Below are positions 51,375 to 63,947 of a stretch of DNA of 64,000 nt, piece after piece. The notes below the pieces were generated by a model. That model worked only from the letters and a program-made list of their open reading frames with translations. It was not told the DNA's origin and made no database searches. This DNA comes from Misgurnus anguillicaudatus (lineage: Eukaryota > Chordata > Actinopteri > Cypriniformes > Cobitidae). The stretch is from positions 10,334,501-10,398,500 of the forward strand of contig NC_073351.2 in assembly GCF_027580225.2 (NCBI RefSeq), written 5' to 3'. The position numbers and the translations under genes were made by a program. Within the stretch, counting starts at the first letter, position 1. Every line of letters starts with the position of its first letter.

Positions 51375-54300
51375 CTTACTACTATGTTATGTTATGAAAA
51401 ATGTGTTTTTATGTTTACAAAAGAATAAAATTAAATATTTTCAACTTCAAATAAGCTTGCATATATTTAAAATATATTTTGGCAAAGAATACTTTTTTGC
51501 CATATGGGATGTAAAATTTGAAATGTATTTGCTTGCTCTTATATTTTTAAAATATATGTTGATATATGAAACGAAAATATATTTCCGAATTCAAAAATAT
51601 ATTCATTTGAGCATTATTTTCTACAAAATATATTTATTTAAAGGGTACCATCCCAGTGACAGCGATTGTATCTTTATTTCTGAAAGTGCAGCATAAAACA
51701 ACTGGCAAATCACAGATGAAACGTGCAATGTTGTCAGTCGCTGAACGCAAAACATCATCTCTTTAAACTTGATTGTGCGTCTCTGTCAGGTTCCAGTGTG
51801 CTCAGCTGCCCAATCAGGTGCTGGAGAGCATCAGCATCATCGACACACCAGGCATCCTGTCTGGAGCCAAACAGAGAGTGAGCAGAGGTGAGAAATAATG
51901 AGAGGTTTGGTGGGTTGATCGTTGCTATGAATTAGATTAGATTATGACCTAAAAGTCAACCTTAAATTAATTTAAAGATGACACATTAGTATGGGGAACA
52001 CACATTGATTATTATGACCTAAGCCTCAATAAGCTCCCAATTTACTTATTATTAATAGCTAATAAGGTAGTTGTTGTAACAATTGGGTTGTATTAGGGAT
52101 GTCGAATATGGTCATGCAGAAAAATGTGCTTTGTACATAATAATATGCAAGCTAAGCAACTTGTTAAAAGTGAGAATTGGTCCCTATACTAAAGTGTAAC
52201 CAATTTGAACGAATGAAACTCATTTCATTGTAGTTTATTGTTGACTCAATGATGAAATGTATTGCTTCAGTGTGTCTCTGTGAGTGGTGTTTGCCTGGAA
52301 TAACCACAGCAACATCAGTACATCACTACACTGTTAGTCAGAGTAAAGGAGTATGATTATAATAAAGATAAAAAAAATATGTGTCACTATTAGAATACAA
52401 GCCAACAAAACCTAGTAAAGTTGTAAACACATTATCAAAACCTAGAGACAATATATGTGATGTGACCCTCGACCACAAAACCAGTTATAATTGGCATAGG
52501 TATATTAATAGGCAAGAATATATTGTATACATAGGTTTTGATGCCAAAAATCATAAGGATATAAAGTAAAGATCATGTTCATGAAGATATTTTGTAGATT
52601 TCCTACAGTAAATATATAAAAAATGCATTTATCATTAGTGTCATTAGTGTGGCTAAGGACTTCATTTGGACAAATGCGATTTTCTCAATATTTAGTTTTT
52701 TGCACCCTCAGATGCTAGATTTTCAAATTGTTGTATCTCACCAAATCCTATCCTAAGAGACCATACATCAATGGAAAGCTTTTTCATTCAGCGTACAGAT
52801 CTCAGTTTCAAAACTTTGACCTTTATGACTGGTTTTGTGATCCAGGAATGCATGTTTTGCAATTCCAAAAAATGCTGGGTTATTTTTAACACAGTGTTGG
52901 GTAAAAATGGACGAGCCCAGACGGCTGGGTTTTAATTTAACCCATGCTGTGTTGTTTTAACCCAAAATGCTGGGTTGTTTTAACCTATCGTTAGGTCAAA
53001 TATAAACTTTTTGGGGTTAATTTCAACCCAGCACTGTTTACAGTGTAAGCATACTTTTTTTCATTACAGATAATTAGATTAATTAACAGTCCAAATGTAC
53101 TTAATATAAATAATTCTGTAAGAATCATCAGGAAGTCACAGAAACCTAACAAGAATACTAAGTGATACTATTATAAATTATAGTCCACTACTGTTCTGAG
53201 ACCTATTTCAGGGTAAATAAAGTATGTATAATATCTAGGCTCTCCCACAGAGGACATTGTTGAGTAATCCCAGTTTATCTCAATGGTCCCAGGCCTGTAT
53301 TTCTTCACATATTTTCCTCTCTAAAGGGAATTAAACATATTTTGTGTGTGATGCATGATGAGACTGAGCGAGTGAGCTATTAAGGTGTGAAAGGGAGAGG
53401 AAAGGAAGGAATGTGAAGCCGTGATATTTATTGTACAGGAATCTTTAAACAGAATGCAATCCAAGTTTAGCACTTTAGTTAAAAATATGATTATATTAGC
53501 AAACAGTCTCCACGTTTATATTTACAAAGTGCGTCAGTAGGTTTCTCTCGATTCAAATCCTTTTAAAGTTGCAGTGTGTACATTTTAGCGGCATCAAGTG
53601 GTGAGGTTGCGAATTGCAACCAACGGCTCAGTCCACTGCTCACCCCTTGCTTTCAAAACGCTAGAAGCTACGGTAGCCACCACACTCAAAAAAAAATTTC
53701 ATTGGATTAACTCAATAAAATTGTGGACAGGATTTCCATCCAATATGAATGTGTACCCCTAACTCATAAAAAACTGCTTTACACAATAAAAATATATTGA
53801 GTTAGTCCAACTCAATTTAAAGTAAATGGCAATACTCAATTAGTTGCCTCAACTCAATTTAGTGTAGTCTGAATAACTCGATTTAGCGTAGTTTGAATAA
53901 CTTAATGTAGTGTAGTCTGAATTAATAAATTCTGTAATTTTATATAAACCGTTTGGATGAGCATGTGAGAAGAAACTGATCTCCAAACAGGCATTAACAC
54001 AGTTAATGCTCATTGAGAGAAACACGTCACATCCACAACCTAACCACAAGCGCCACTCTTCTGCATGATGGTAACCAAACAATTTGAAAAAAATATAACA
54101 CAAACACTTCTAAATCAATAAACGGAGATTAAACGCTATTAAGTCTTTCTCTTTACCTAAAAATGCATAAAATAACACTCAATTAAAAAAATTACTCTCC
54201 AAAAGCAGTTGCATGCAAAGCATGCTGGGAAATTCTCTTTCCAGAACCCAAACTCAAACTAATTGTGTTAACGCCATTAAAAAGAAATCAATAAATTATA

Positions 54301-56460
54301 GTACATATTAATTTTGTGTTAGACTAATTAAATGTAAATACTTATTGCTCTTAATGAGGTATTTTTAATTCATTGAACACAATTTTAATGTGTCATTTCT
54401 AAGAAGGGCTTGAATCATTTTTTTGAGTGCACGGGACAAATATGTCATTGTCAGAGACAATTTAGTAAAAAAAGTTTGTCCGTTAAGGGCTTTTGTAGAA
54501 ACATGGCGGCACAAAATGGCCACTTCCACATAAGGGGATCCTCAGTGTGTGTAGATAAAAACGTCTCATTCTCAGGTAATAAAAACATAAGGGTTCATTA
54601 TAAAAAGGTCTTTATACAACCCTGATAATATAGTTTTGTATATTATTTTGCATTTCTGTCAAGAGATCCTTCTAAAAATTACACACTGCACCTTTAAATA
54701 AATCAAATTTTACTAATAATGTATAATTGACAGGTCCATCATGAGCAGTGTTAGCTGTGCCTTGCAGCTCCATGTTAAAATGTTATGGGACGCTGGTTAC
54801 TCAGTGGCGTCAAAATTATCTTTCTAGTTTCTAGTTAATTCATTTATGATGAATCCAATAGCAAATTTATGACATCTAGAGTCAATGTGTGCATTTATAA
54901 ATGGCTCTGGATTAAATCATCTGCTAAGTGAATGAATGTCCATTTAAATAAAATATGTGGTCCTGTGTGTGAAATCTCATAATCTAGATTAGGAGCATCA
55001 AAATTTGATTTAACATATTTTTGATATGGTCTTACTCAGTCAATATCTATATATCAAGGTTATACATTACTGTAGGATGATTTTATGTAGAAAACTATGA
55101 AAATTACTTACATATATGTTTATTAAATATGATTGTCTTCTACCCTCTTCTTTATTTCAGGTTATGACTTCCCAGCTGTTCTCCACTGGTTTGCCGAGCG
55201 TGTGGATCGGATCATCCTTCTGTTCGATGCTCATAAGCTGGAGATCTCGGATGAATTCTCAGAGGCCATCGGTGCCCTTAAAGGCAACGAAGACAAACTG
55301 CGTGTCGTGCTGAACAAAGCCGATATGGTTGACACCCAGCAGCTCATGCGAGTGTATGGAGCTTTGATGTGGTCTCTCGGGAAGGTTTTTGGCACTCCTG
55401 AGGTTCTGAGAGTCTACATCGGGTCCTTCTGGTCCGAGCCTCTCGTTGTTACCGATAACCGCAAGCTATTCGAGCTGGAAGAGGAAGATCTGTTCGCCGA
55501 TATCCAGAATCTGCCCCGACACTCAGCCCTGCGCAAACTTAATGACCTGGTGAAGCGGGCTCGACTTGTTCGGGTATGTTTTCGAAATAAGCTATGAATG
55601 AGTTTTCTTAAACCTATATACATTTTGTTACATTGGTGCATTTTATTCATATACGTAGGTGCATGCCCACATCATCAGTTACTTGAAGCAGGAGATGCCG
55701 TCTGTCTTTAGGAAGGACAACAAAAAGAAAAACCTGATCTACCAGCTCCCAGTTATCTTCTCCAAAATCCAGTTACAGCATCATATTTCCCCCGGAGACT
55801 TCCCTGACTGTGCTAAGATGCAGGTTTGTAAAGGTTTGCTTTAGGTGTGACAAACTTAACCATTATGAATGACCACTCACTCTTTTCTCACTTATCGTGC
55901 AGGAACAACTTATGGGACACGACTTCACCAAGTTTAAATCCCTGAAGCCCAACCTGATGGCTGTGTTGGATGATCTTCTGTCTAGTGACATTGCCAAACT
56001 GATGCCCCTTCTCAGGCAAGAAGAACTAGAGGCCGGGGACCAACTCGGAGTGCAAGGTGGGGCCTTCTTGGGCACCCGTGCTGGACCGTTCGTGGAAGGT
56101 GACCCCTTTGCCGAAAACGCGGATGAAAATGGCGAGGGAGGTGAGGAAGATGACGAATGGGTCGTGACAAAGGACAAACCTAAGTATGATGAGATCTTCT
56201 ACAACCTGGCACCAAACGAAGGAAAACTTAGCGGCACCAAAGCCAAAGATTGGATGGTGAGCACACGGCTGCCCAACTCTGTTCTGGGTCGCATTTGGAA
56301 GCTCTCGGATGTGGACCGCGATGGCATGTTGGATGAAGAGGAGTTTGCATTGGCCAGCCACCTGATCGAAGTGAAACTGGATGGTCACGGGCTGCCCCCT
56401 GAGCTGCCTGCCCGTCTCGTACCACCATCCAAGCGCCGACAAAAAGGCTCTGATGCTTAG
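44162..56460 (+). CDS. ehd2: EHD2, EH-domain membrane-remodelling ATPase
   Basis: Six exons join in phase: 44162-44382, 46635-46811, 51790-51887, 55161-55573, 55659-55823 and 55903-56460 (TAG), giving 543 residues, the length I recall for human EHD2. The dynamin-like ATPase has P-loop GQYSTGKT (63-70), DTPG (151-154) and NKAD (217-220). [13 protein letters not shown] matches the EHD2 loop, and GPF with a nearby DPF sits in the linker before the C-terminal EH domain. The EF-hand is [13 protein letters not shown] (494-506). EHD2 oligomerises at caveolar necks, stabilises caveolae and bends membrane. Two ehd2 paralogs (a and b) are known in some fish; I cannot tell which this is. The coding start is preceded by an acceptor at 43956, so a 5' UTR exon lies upstream. 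Poly(A) signal candidates AATAAA are at 56586-56591 and 57207-57212. Introns 1-3 are large and full of repeats. Confidence 0.96.
44803..45580. mobile_element. Complete long-palindrome TTAA MITE in ehd2 intron 1
   Basis: It begins TTAAAGGGACACCACTTTTT and ends AGGAGTGTCCCTTTAA. Arms of about 350 bp are imperfect inverted copies of each other, e.g. TCTGATTAGACCATTAGCAT facing ATGCTAATGGTCTAATCAGA, separated by a short centre. A half copy lies at 1-226. Confidence 0.85.
45966..46510. mobile_element. TTAAAGGG(G/A)TAGTTCACCC element split by an inner foldback
   Basis: The outer element starts TTAAAGGGGTAGTTCACCC and ends GGGTGAACTATCCCTTTAA, a repeat I know as very frequent in cyprinid genomes. 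It is interrupted near 46034-46340 by an inverted-repeat insert with arms GTAGGGTGACCATACGTGCC and GGCACGTATGGTCACCCTAC. An uninterrupted relative lies at 62768-63099. Confidence 0.82.
47515..49570. repeat. Minisatellite of about 65-80-bp units in ehd2 intron 2
   Basis: About two dozen or more tandem copies follow the pattern GTTGGGTTAAATTAACCTAG-TAAATGAGTGTATGGTGG-CGATAGACCGATATATTGCA-GTGGGCGATATTTGGACT, with unit length varying through deletion of the GTGTATGGTGG part. The palindromic core GGTTAAATTAACC recurs in most units. Total length about 2.05 kb. Units near the right end are most alike, including two nearly identical neighbours around 49380-49520. Confidence 0.92.
50761..51060. mobile_element. 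Left part of a TTAA-type MITE broken by (TA)n expansion
   Basis: It starts TTAAAGGTGCCATGTGTAAC and carries TATCAGTGGTGTATAAAGACC and GTCCTGTGGCAGCTAAG, as in the family member at 16586-17449. The right end is replaced by (TA)n tracts. Confidence 0.7.
51061..51373. repeat. Two long (TA)n tracts with an inverted copy of the adjacent MITE between them
   Basis: TA runs of roughly 75 bp each lie at about 51168-51242 and 51299-51373. Between them AGCTGCCACAGGACAAACAT plus AACATTGTCTGAGACAATGT is the reverse complement of 50989-51025, making a cruciform-prone palindrome. Confidence 0.88.
52457..52857. mobile_element. Cyprinid-type repeat (GACCACAAAACCAGT ... ACTGGTTTTGTGATCC)
   Basis: It starts GACCCTCGACCACAAAACCAG and ends GACTGGTTTTGTGATCCAGG, with AAGTAAAGATCATGTTCATG, TTTTGCACCCTCAGATGC-type and CATACATCAATGGAAAGC inside. 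I know this repeat as abundant in zebrafish and carp introns. It lies in ehd2 intron 3. Confidence 0.82.
52880..53047. repeat. AACCCAGC-type short repeat cluster
   Basis: Several copies of AACCCA(G/A)CA- and TGGGTT-type motifs in both orientations form an imperfect foldback. A similar but shorter cluster lies at about 57605-57745. Confidence 0.6.
53563..54697. mobile_element. TTAA-type MITE, inverted, split by a nested element
   Basis: It starts TTAAAGTTGCAGTGTGTACA and ends TTACACACTGCACCTTTAA. The interior carries the reverse complement of the family at 16586. The insert at about 53683-54430 has ends CACTCAAAAAAAA and TTTTTTTGAGTG and contains AACTCAATT-type repeats. Confidence 0.75.
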
Positions 56461-57404
56461 ACAATGTACAAAGCTCACACGGCTTCCATACTGATATCTA
56501 TACTTCTCCAGCTTTACATTGCTTCACTGTATTTTAATGCCGTTGTTAAACACATTATTAGTGTCTTACTCTGTATTCTCACTGTAATAAAAAATGCCAA
56601 AGATTCCCAGCTGGAAGCCAAAGAACATTGAGATAACCAAAGACTGCTGTCATTCGTAAAGAATGTAGCAACTGTCGGCCATTTTGATTTCCGATAGTAA
56701 AATCAGAGGTCCGTGTGACGTCTGATACAAATGCTACACATATGACTCACATCATAGTTCAAACTATTATGGCTTCTGAACTGTGAAACTGCAAGCAAAC
56801 TTTTGTAGATTATTGTCATTCATTTCAGTGTAGAAACCTGTATTCATAGCTTTACACACATTTCTAGCAGCTTTTATTTTTTTTGCCGGCTAAATATCAA
56901 ATGTGAAGTCTGAGCTTTCGACGGTTGACCAAAAGATGTAACTTTTTTGGGGTAAATCTGTTTTCTAGCATGTTGCTTTAGTCCTGGCCCTATAAATGGA
57001 AAAGCAAATATATTCATATATTTTTTGTCGTTTTTTCTCTTTATTTTGTATTGAATGAACTCCATGCATATGAATGAATGTCACAAGATATAAATATATA
57101 TGAAATGAAAGTCATAAAGAAAACAAAATGTGGAAATTCTTACTACTGTAATCCATTTCACTGCTTCAGTTAACCGCAATGTTATCACAGTAAATACACT
57201 GAGCTGAATAAAGACCCGTTGACTTGTTTGTGTTGCTTCGAACCAGATTTTTTACAAATTATGCATTGAGAAATATCCATTAATAATACTCTGAAATAAT
57301 ACTGATGTCTTAAATTGTGTAGAAAAAATAAAACAATGCAAATCTATAGCCTCTACTGAGCAGTGGCGGCTGGTGCCTTTTGTTCTGAGGGGCGCGAATT
57401 CAAA

Positions 57405-57590
57405 ATATGTGTTTGGTGTATCATGTGAACCTATGTGCATCATGCGTCATGTCAAAATATGTGTTCGGTGCGTCATGTAAACATATGTGCATCATGTGTC
57501 ATATCAAAATATGTGTTTGGTGCGTCATGTCAAAATATGTGTTCGGTGCGTCATGTAAACCTATGTGCATCATGCATCATGTCAAGGTTA
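57405..57590. repeat. Minisatellite downstream of ehd2
   Basis: Imperfect tandem units combine TCAAAATATGTGTTCGGTGC, GTCATGTAAACCTATGTGC and ATCATGCGTCATG. Roughly five units. It begins next to a hAT-like end fragment CAGTGGCGGCTGGTG at 57361. Confidence 0.85.
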
Positions 57591-58039
57591 TTTTCAACTG
57601 AATGTTAATGCAGAAACCCAGACACTGGTTTAAATTAACCCAGAAATTGTTTAAATTTGACCCCAAAATGGGTTAAAACAACCCAGCATAGATTATGATT
57701 TGGGTTTGTTCCTTTTTGATCCAACGCTGGGTTAAAAATAATAACACTTTCTGTAAAAAGTAAACGTTTATGTCTTGGGAAAACTTTTACTTCACTATAT
57801 TCTAAAACAGACTCATACTGTTTATTCCTTTATATTAAATATTAAAATTTATTTAATACCCAATTACATGAAAATGTTATACTTTCATACTTTTACTAAA
57901 AGTAAATGTACTTTTTACTTAAAGTAATAAAGTATTAGATGTTTAATAGATATTAAATGTTAAACAAAAACTTGTATTTATGAAATGTAGTGGAGTGATA
58001 TAATGCTTGGAAATGTATTCCAAAGAAAATTATTTGCTG

Positions 58040-58900
58040 CCTTAGATTTTTTTGGTTGAATCAACTCAGATTTACAAGTCTTTTAAACTTACTAATAGAG
58101 ATGAGTTATTTTAACTACAGATGAGTTGTATCTTATAAATATAGTTGAAAAAAGTCAACTTCATTTTATAAGTTGTAGCAACTTATCTCTTGTCAAGATA
58201 AATAATAGTAAGTTGACATGACTTGTAAATCTGAGTTGATTCAACAAAAAATGTATGGCAGCAAAGATTTTTTTGCGTGTACACTGTAAAAAAACTTTGC
58301 TTAAAATTTTTTGTTAAATCAACTCAGATTTACAAATTATGTCAACAGAGATGAGTTTTCATAACTTATAAAATATAGTTGAGAAAAGTCAACTTAATTT
58401 TATAAGTTATAACAAATCACCTGTAGTAATAACAACTCATCTCTAGTCAAGATAAATAATAGTAAGTTGAAATGACCTGTAAATCTGAGTTGATTCAACA
58501 AAAAATTTTAAGGCAGCAGAAAAAAATTGTGATTATGTTTCACATTAAACAAACTAAATCACACAAATTATAAGAAATTATCATTTAAATTTTGGTTACA
58601 GGGTTACCAAAATATTGCATTAAAAAAATGAAATATTGCATGTAAAATAAAATAAAAATAAAACAACTTCACTGTAAAAAATACTTTGCTGCCTTAAAAT
58701 TTTTTGTTAAATCAATTCGGATTTACAAGTCATTTCAACTTATATTATTTATCTTGACTAGAGATGAGTTGTTAACTACAGGTGAGTTGTTATAACTTAT
58801 AAAATTAAGTTGACTTTTCTCAACTATATTTTATAAGTTGTGTCAACTCATCTCTGTTTGATTTAACAAAAAAATGTATTTTTACTTTTTAAAAATAAAA
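58040..58900. repeat. Foldback repeat cluster (AACTCATCTCT / AGAGATGAGTT)
   Basis: At least three related blocks (about 58040-58260, 58280-58520, 58680-58870) contain TTGTTAAATCAACTCAGATTT, AGTTGACTTTTCTCAACTAT and their reverse complements. Each can fold back on itself. Confidence 0.75.
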
Positions 58901-59144
58901 GTATTTTTTAAAGTGTTGATAACAAATTAGTTAAACTTTCTTCTTTAAAGAAACGTCATTTTCTAAAGGATCTCTTTCTTTCACTCATATTTTGTTAAAT
59001 AAAATGTCTCTTTTATTGATTTCTGCTGTATGGTAACTTTTAAACATGTTGTTCTCACTCTTCTTGTTTGGCTTATTTCATGTGAAGCACTTTGGTCAGT
59101 TTGGCTATTGTAAATGTGCTATACAAATAAAATTAAACTAAAAT

Positions 59145-59405
59145 GGTAACACTTTACAATAAGGTTGTATCGGTTAACATTATATGTATTAGCTAACCCA
59201 AACTTACAATGAACAATACTTCCACAGCATTTAATAAGTACATGTTCATTTCAGCATTTACTAATACATTTATAAAAGTTGTAGAATGAGTTAATGCACA
59301 GTGAACTAACATGAACAACTGTATTGACATAAACTATATTATTCTTAGTTCATGTTAGCTAATGCATTTACTAACGTTAACAAATACAACATTATTGTAA
59401 AGTAA
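59145..59405. mobile_element. GGTAACACTTTACAATAAGG-type fish MITE
   Basis: It starts TGGTAACACTTTACAATAAGG and ends ACATTATTGTAAAGTAA, with GTTCATGTTAGCTAATGCAT and AACTAACATGAACAAC inside, a repeat type frequent in teleosts. Confidence 0.75.
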
Positions 59406-62068
59406 ACAAAGACTTTGAAAAGTTTTAATCCCCAAAGGTTTTTACAATGTTTTTAAAATGCAGACACATGAAAAGAAAAGCACACAATCGGGCATTTAAA
59501 GCTGCACACATATGCTGTACAGTTGCTCAGTTACAGGCCAGATAAACAGTGAGTCACACAACTCCGTGCCAAACCCCCATACCACCATTTTCCATCTTCC
59601 AGCACAACCGTCCATTCCTCAGTTTTCTCATTTATTTTCCAGCTCCGCGTCATTCCAGAGGCTCCGTTAACTTGCCACACTTCATACTTAATGTCTACCC
59701 GCATTTCCCCCCTTTCCTTATGCAATCTCACATGTGAAAGCAACATTGTTTGTGTTATGTGTGACTTCACAGGTTTGTGAAAAAAGAAAGGAAGGGCTCT
59801 CCCTGTTTCTTTCCTCAGTTTATCCATGGAAAAAGAATCACAAATGAGAAACAGAGGCAACCCACCCATCGCTCCACTGCTAGCTGGTTTACAGTGTGAC
59901 TCACTTATAAAGAATGTGTTGGGAGGGACCTGAAGAAGTTATTAATATCTCTTTTCCTCGGGTCTGTTAAGTTGTCTAAAGCCTGGGTTCAGGCTTTCAA
60001 TGCTGTGCCTTCACGTAAGATGTTAACAACATTCCCTATTTGGAATTTTCTGCACGACTGGTTTTAATCCCTGGCCATGTCTGTGTGTGTATGTGTGTCA
60101 AAATGAGTATGCACAGAGGGAGACGTGACAGAGACTTATCTGAAGACATTTGAGATCTGCCTCATAAATTTTGTCTTATTGAGCAATGAAAACACAAATC
60201 ATTATAATTATTTCCATTTTATACAGAACCTCCTAACCGCCTAGTTTTCTTAAACAAAACCGGGTGACTAAAGTATTAACACTAAAAAAATGTAAAAGGC
60301 TGCGCAAATATATTGCCAGAGATCAGTTTATTTTCTGGTCTTTTAAACAAAACAACCTTTTAGTATTTCTGATAATATTATCTGATGGCACAATACTGAT
60401 CACTTTTAAATATTAACCATAGCCCTATTTCTTTTTCTTTCTTGCATTCAACTTTGGCTTGCCACCAATTGAAATTATATATATATACATTTTATATCAT
60501 AAGTCATTGTGAATCTGTTTTTACAAAATTTATAATTAATAAACTACTTATATGTTTCTTTGAAAAAGGTTAAAAAGAAAGGTTATTAATATAAATTTAT
60601 TGATTTTATTAGTTGAATTGTGTATTATTCCATTGTTTTGATGATATTACTTTATTTTAAAATGTGGGCATATATATGTGGCTAAAAGCATCCAAAATAA
60701 ATCAAAACTATGTAATACTTTAGCATCTTCAAAATTTCCTCTTGCCTGAATTTGCAAAAATCATACTCTTGGCATTTTATCAAGCAACTTTACACCCTGA
60801 CAAGTTTTTAAAACAATATGTGCTCTTGTTGCAACCCTATATCACTATTAACTGCTTTAAAAATATTGATTCAAGCCATCTATTTAAAAAATATGTCTTA
60901 TTTCATATTTAAAATATGTTTCATTTAATATATTTTAAGTTTTCTATTGAAAGTTTGCAATTATATTTTATATAAGCCTACTTACAGATTAAGATTTTTA
61001 AGATCAACATTTCAGTGTTTCCAAACCTTGGAAGGTATAGGGTGACAAAGATAATTGCATATATGAAGCATATGAATATTGTTGTATAATTTTCCATTAT
61101 GTCTCTTACACAGTGACTGTTGGCCCTGTGTGTCCACAGTCTCTATGAAACGAACCATGAATCTTTTCTTCATCTTTAAAAGGGATAAAGGGGTTCCGCA
61201 AAGCTAGCCTGACTCGTGGCAGAAGCTGTCCACATGGCAACCACAGAGACAGGAAAACAATATTTGTACATGTGGACACCGCCTGTGCGCAGGGATTCCC
61301 TCACAGACCCGCACACAGGGGTCTCCATCCACGTCACAGTGCCTAAATGGGGATTTCCTCACGAGTATGCAAACCCCACAAACCACATTCAGCACTCGAG
61401 TGTCATATCACATGATCGAGCGCGCCCTCTGCCGGACATTTACAGATTTGCGCTTTACATTCATCACTCGTATCGCATCCGCAAGTTTCAGAAAAAAACT
61501 CATCTTTTATAAAATATATGAAAGTTATGTTATGTATTGTCTGCGAATTAAAATTTCTGTATTAAATGTACACTTTGTGGTTATGATTAGTTAATGACTT
61601 TTCTAAGCTGCTAGGTTCTCATTGTGTTGTCGTTGATTTTACGAAGTTGTAAAATAATAATTAATAAATAAATGTTATTTAATATATAAATACAACATAT
61701 TTACATTTATATGTAGATTAATAATGATCCTTTTAATATTAGTAGTATCATTCTAATTATTATTTTTCGTATTATAAGTGTGGTTATTATTTTAAACTTT
61801 TAATTAATATATAAATGTAAAATAATATATATAAATATTTAGATTTATGTTGTCCTTTTGAGCTAATTATTTTCATTATTGTTATATTTATTCTTATTCT
61901 TTTAATTATTATTACTTTTATTATTGTTGTTGTTGTTGTTGTTTAGCTCAAGTAACTTTTATTTTGAAAGGACTCGTCATTCGGCCCTGTTGGAGTTTTC
62001 CGGGAGAGATGTGTTGATGTGGCTGGATTCCTAAGTCTGTTGCTAAAGTTGAACAGTAAACAAACTTG
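59406..62068. other. ehd2-napa spacer
   Basis: No gene is recognisable. A less AT-rich island at 59520-59960 carries a 112-codon minus-strand frame (59869-59531). Another at 61180-61460 carries a 98-codon plus-strand frame with a CTCF-like GCGCCCTCTGCCGG near 61423. The rest is AT-rich, with a (TTG)n run near 61928. The napa promoter should lie just left of 62069 but shows no clear TATA box. Confidence 0.4.
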
Positions 62069-63947
62069 ATGGATACCTCCGGTAAAGAAAAAGAGGCCAT
62101 GGCTCTCATGGCAGAAGCCGAAAAGAAAGTAAAATCCTCGCAGTCTTTTTTGGGCTCTTTGTTTGGGTATGTTTTATAACTTTATTTGACTTCTGACAGG
62201 CCAACCGGAATAAACAGACTGCTAGCATGCTAGCTTGTTAGCTGTCAAATGTGAAGTTTAAAAAGCAATAATTAAACAAACAGTATAAAACATTTTCCTC
62301 CCACATATACATTTTTTTAATTTATAAAGACATACAGAGTTTTAAATCACTTTACGTTTTATTTCAACTTGTAATGTAAGTTTTCCTTGTAATGTAAGTA
62401 CGTTAAGTTGGAAACGGCCATTTTTAGTACAAATGATGCATCTGTATATATCTAACAATTATAACAGTAACTTACCACATTATAGAGGTTGATGTTTACT
62501 GAATATTGTGGTGTAATGATATCATGAAATGATTGTATAGTCGGACTACGATATGTAACTTTGACATAACGGTAGGCTAAGCTTTGATAGGAGTCAGCTG
62601 ACATCCACCTGATGCATAAACAGGCATTACAACATTTCTATACATGCATACATATATACACATTTGAGGTTCGTAACTTTTCTATTAAATGAGAACTCGG
62701 ATTTTAATGTATCAATTTCAAAAGTCACCCTAGTCCTAAAAGAAAGACCTAGTAAAGATTACTACCCTTAAAGGGATAGTTCACCCAAAAATGAAAATTC
62801 TATGATCATTTACTCACCTTCATATTGTTACAAACCTGTATAAATTTCTTTGATCTGATAAACACGAAGGGAGATATTTTAAGGAACGTTTGTAACCAAA
62901 CCGATCTTGAGCCCCATTCACTTCCATAGTAGGAAAAAGAATACTATTCAAGTGGATGAGGCTCATTAACGGTTTGGTTACAAACATTCCTCAAAATATC
63001 TTCTTTCGTGTTTATCAGATCAAAGAAATGGGTTGTAACAACATGAAGGTGAATACATGATGACAGAATTTTTATTGTTTGGGTAAACTATCCTTTTAAT
63101 AGAAATCACTTCTCAGAAATTTCTTATTAATTCATATTTTGTGGTAAAACTAAGTTTATATTATGTCAAAATAATACAAACATAATAATAGAATTTGAAG
63201 GGAAAATAATTAGGTAAATGATTGGGTTAAATTAATGACTATTGTTATGTTTTCCCAAAGAGCACAGGGGTTTAGGCCCGGTGACCGAAAAGTTGGAAGG
63301 AAATACAGAAATAAGATTTATTAATTTTCATTTATTAATAATCCAAGTAATATTCCTGTTATATCTTTTAAAACAGTTTGTCGTGTATTGAAGATTATTA
63401 AGTCTTTTTATTTTTCACCAGGGGCTCTTCAAAGATGGAGGATGCTTGTGACATGTATGCTAGGGCAGCAAACATGTTCAAGATGGCCAAGAACTGGAGT
63501 GGTAAAAACATATTTACATCATGTTTTTTTACTTTTTGAAGATGAGATTAAATGTTATTTTTTGTCTGACATTTTGCCTGCGTGTGTTTGTTAGCTGCAG
63601 GTAATGCTTTCTCTCAGGCGGCTCTCCTGCACCTGCAGATGCAGAGTAAACATGATGCGGCCACGAGCTTTATAGATGCCGGCAATGCCTTTAAAAAATC
63701 AGATCCTCAAGGTATTTATCCTGTGATAAATCATCTGTCAACATTTAGCGCCTCTAACCAACTACTGTAGCTTTTTGTGAGCTGAACTGTCTTACTTGGG
63801 TTAATAATTGTCTAGTTATCAATGTGTAGTTTTCAAAGAATTCAGTGAAACAGTGAAAGTTCATCCACCTTGTATCAGCTGCCTCTCCTTCTCTTCACAG
63901 AGGCCATAAACTGCCTGAACAGAGCCATTGAAATTTATACAGACATG
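62069..63947 (+). CDS. napa: NAPA, alpha-SNAP, N-terminal part (continues past right edge)
   Basis: Four exons join in frame: 62069-62166, 63422-63501, 63595-63711 and 63901-63947, giving 114 residues of a protein usually near 295. The start [21 protein letters not shown] and the run [60 protein letters not shown] and [16 protein letters not shown] fit alpha-SNAP over beta- or gamma-SNAP. This part covers the first alpha-helical TPR-like repeats, which wrap the SNARE bundle. Alpha-SNAP recruits NSF to cis-SNARE complexes so that ATP hydrolysis can take them apart. The donor after 63947 (ATG|GTAAGAG) leads to exons outside the window. Intron 1 contains a TTAA element. Confidence 0.95.
62768..63099. 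mobile_element. TTAAAGGGATAGTTCACCC element in napa intron 1
   Basis: It starts TTAAAGGGATAGTTCACCC and ends GGGTAAACTATCCTTTTAA. It is the uninterrupted relative of the element at 45966-46510, sharing GGTTACAAACATTCCTCAAA and ATATCTTCTTTCGTG-type blocks. Confidence 0.85.

Noticed and set aside
61216..61512. 98-codon plus-strand frame upstream of napa
   Set aside because: No family is recognised and no ATG stands at its left end (it begins with GTG); more likely chance in a less AT-rich patch.
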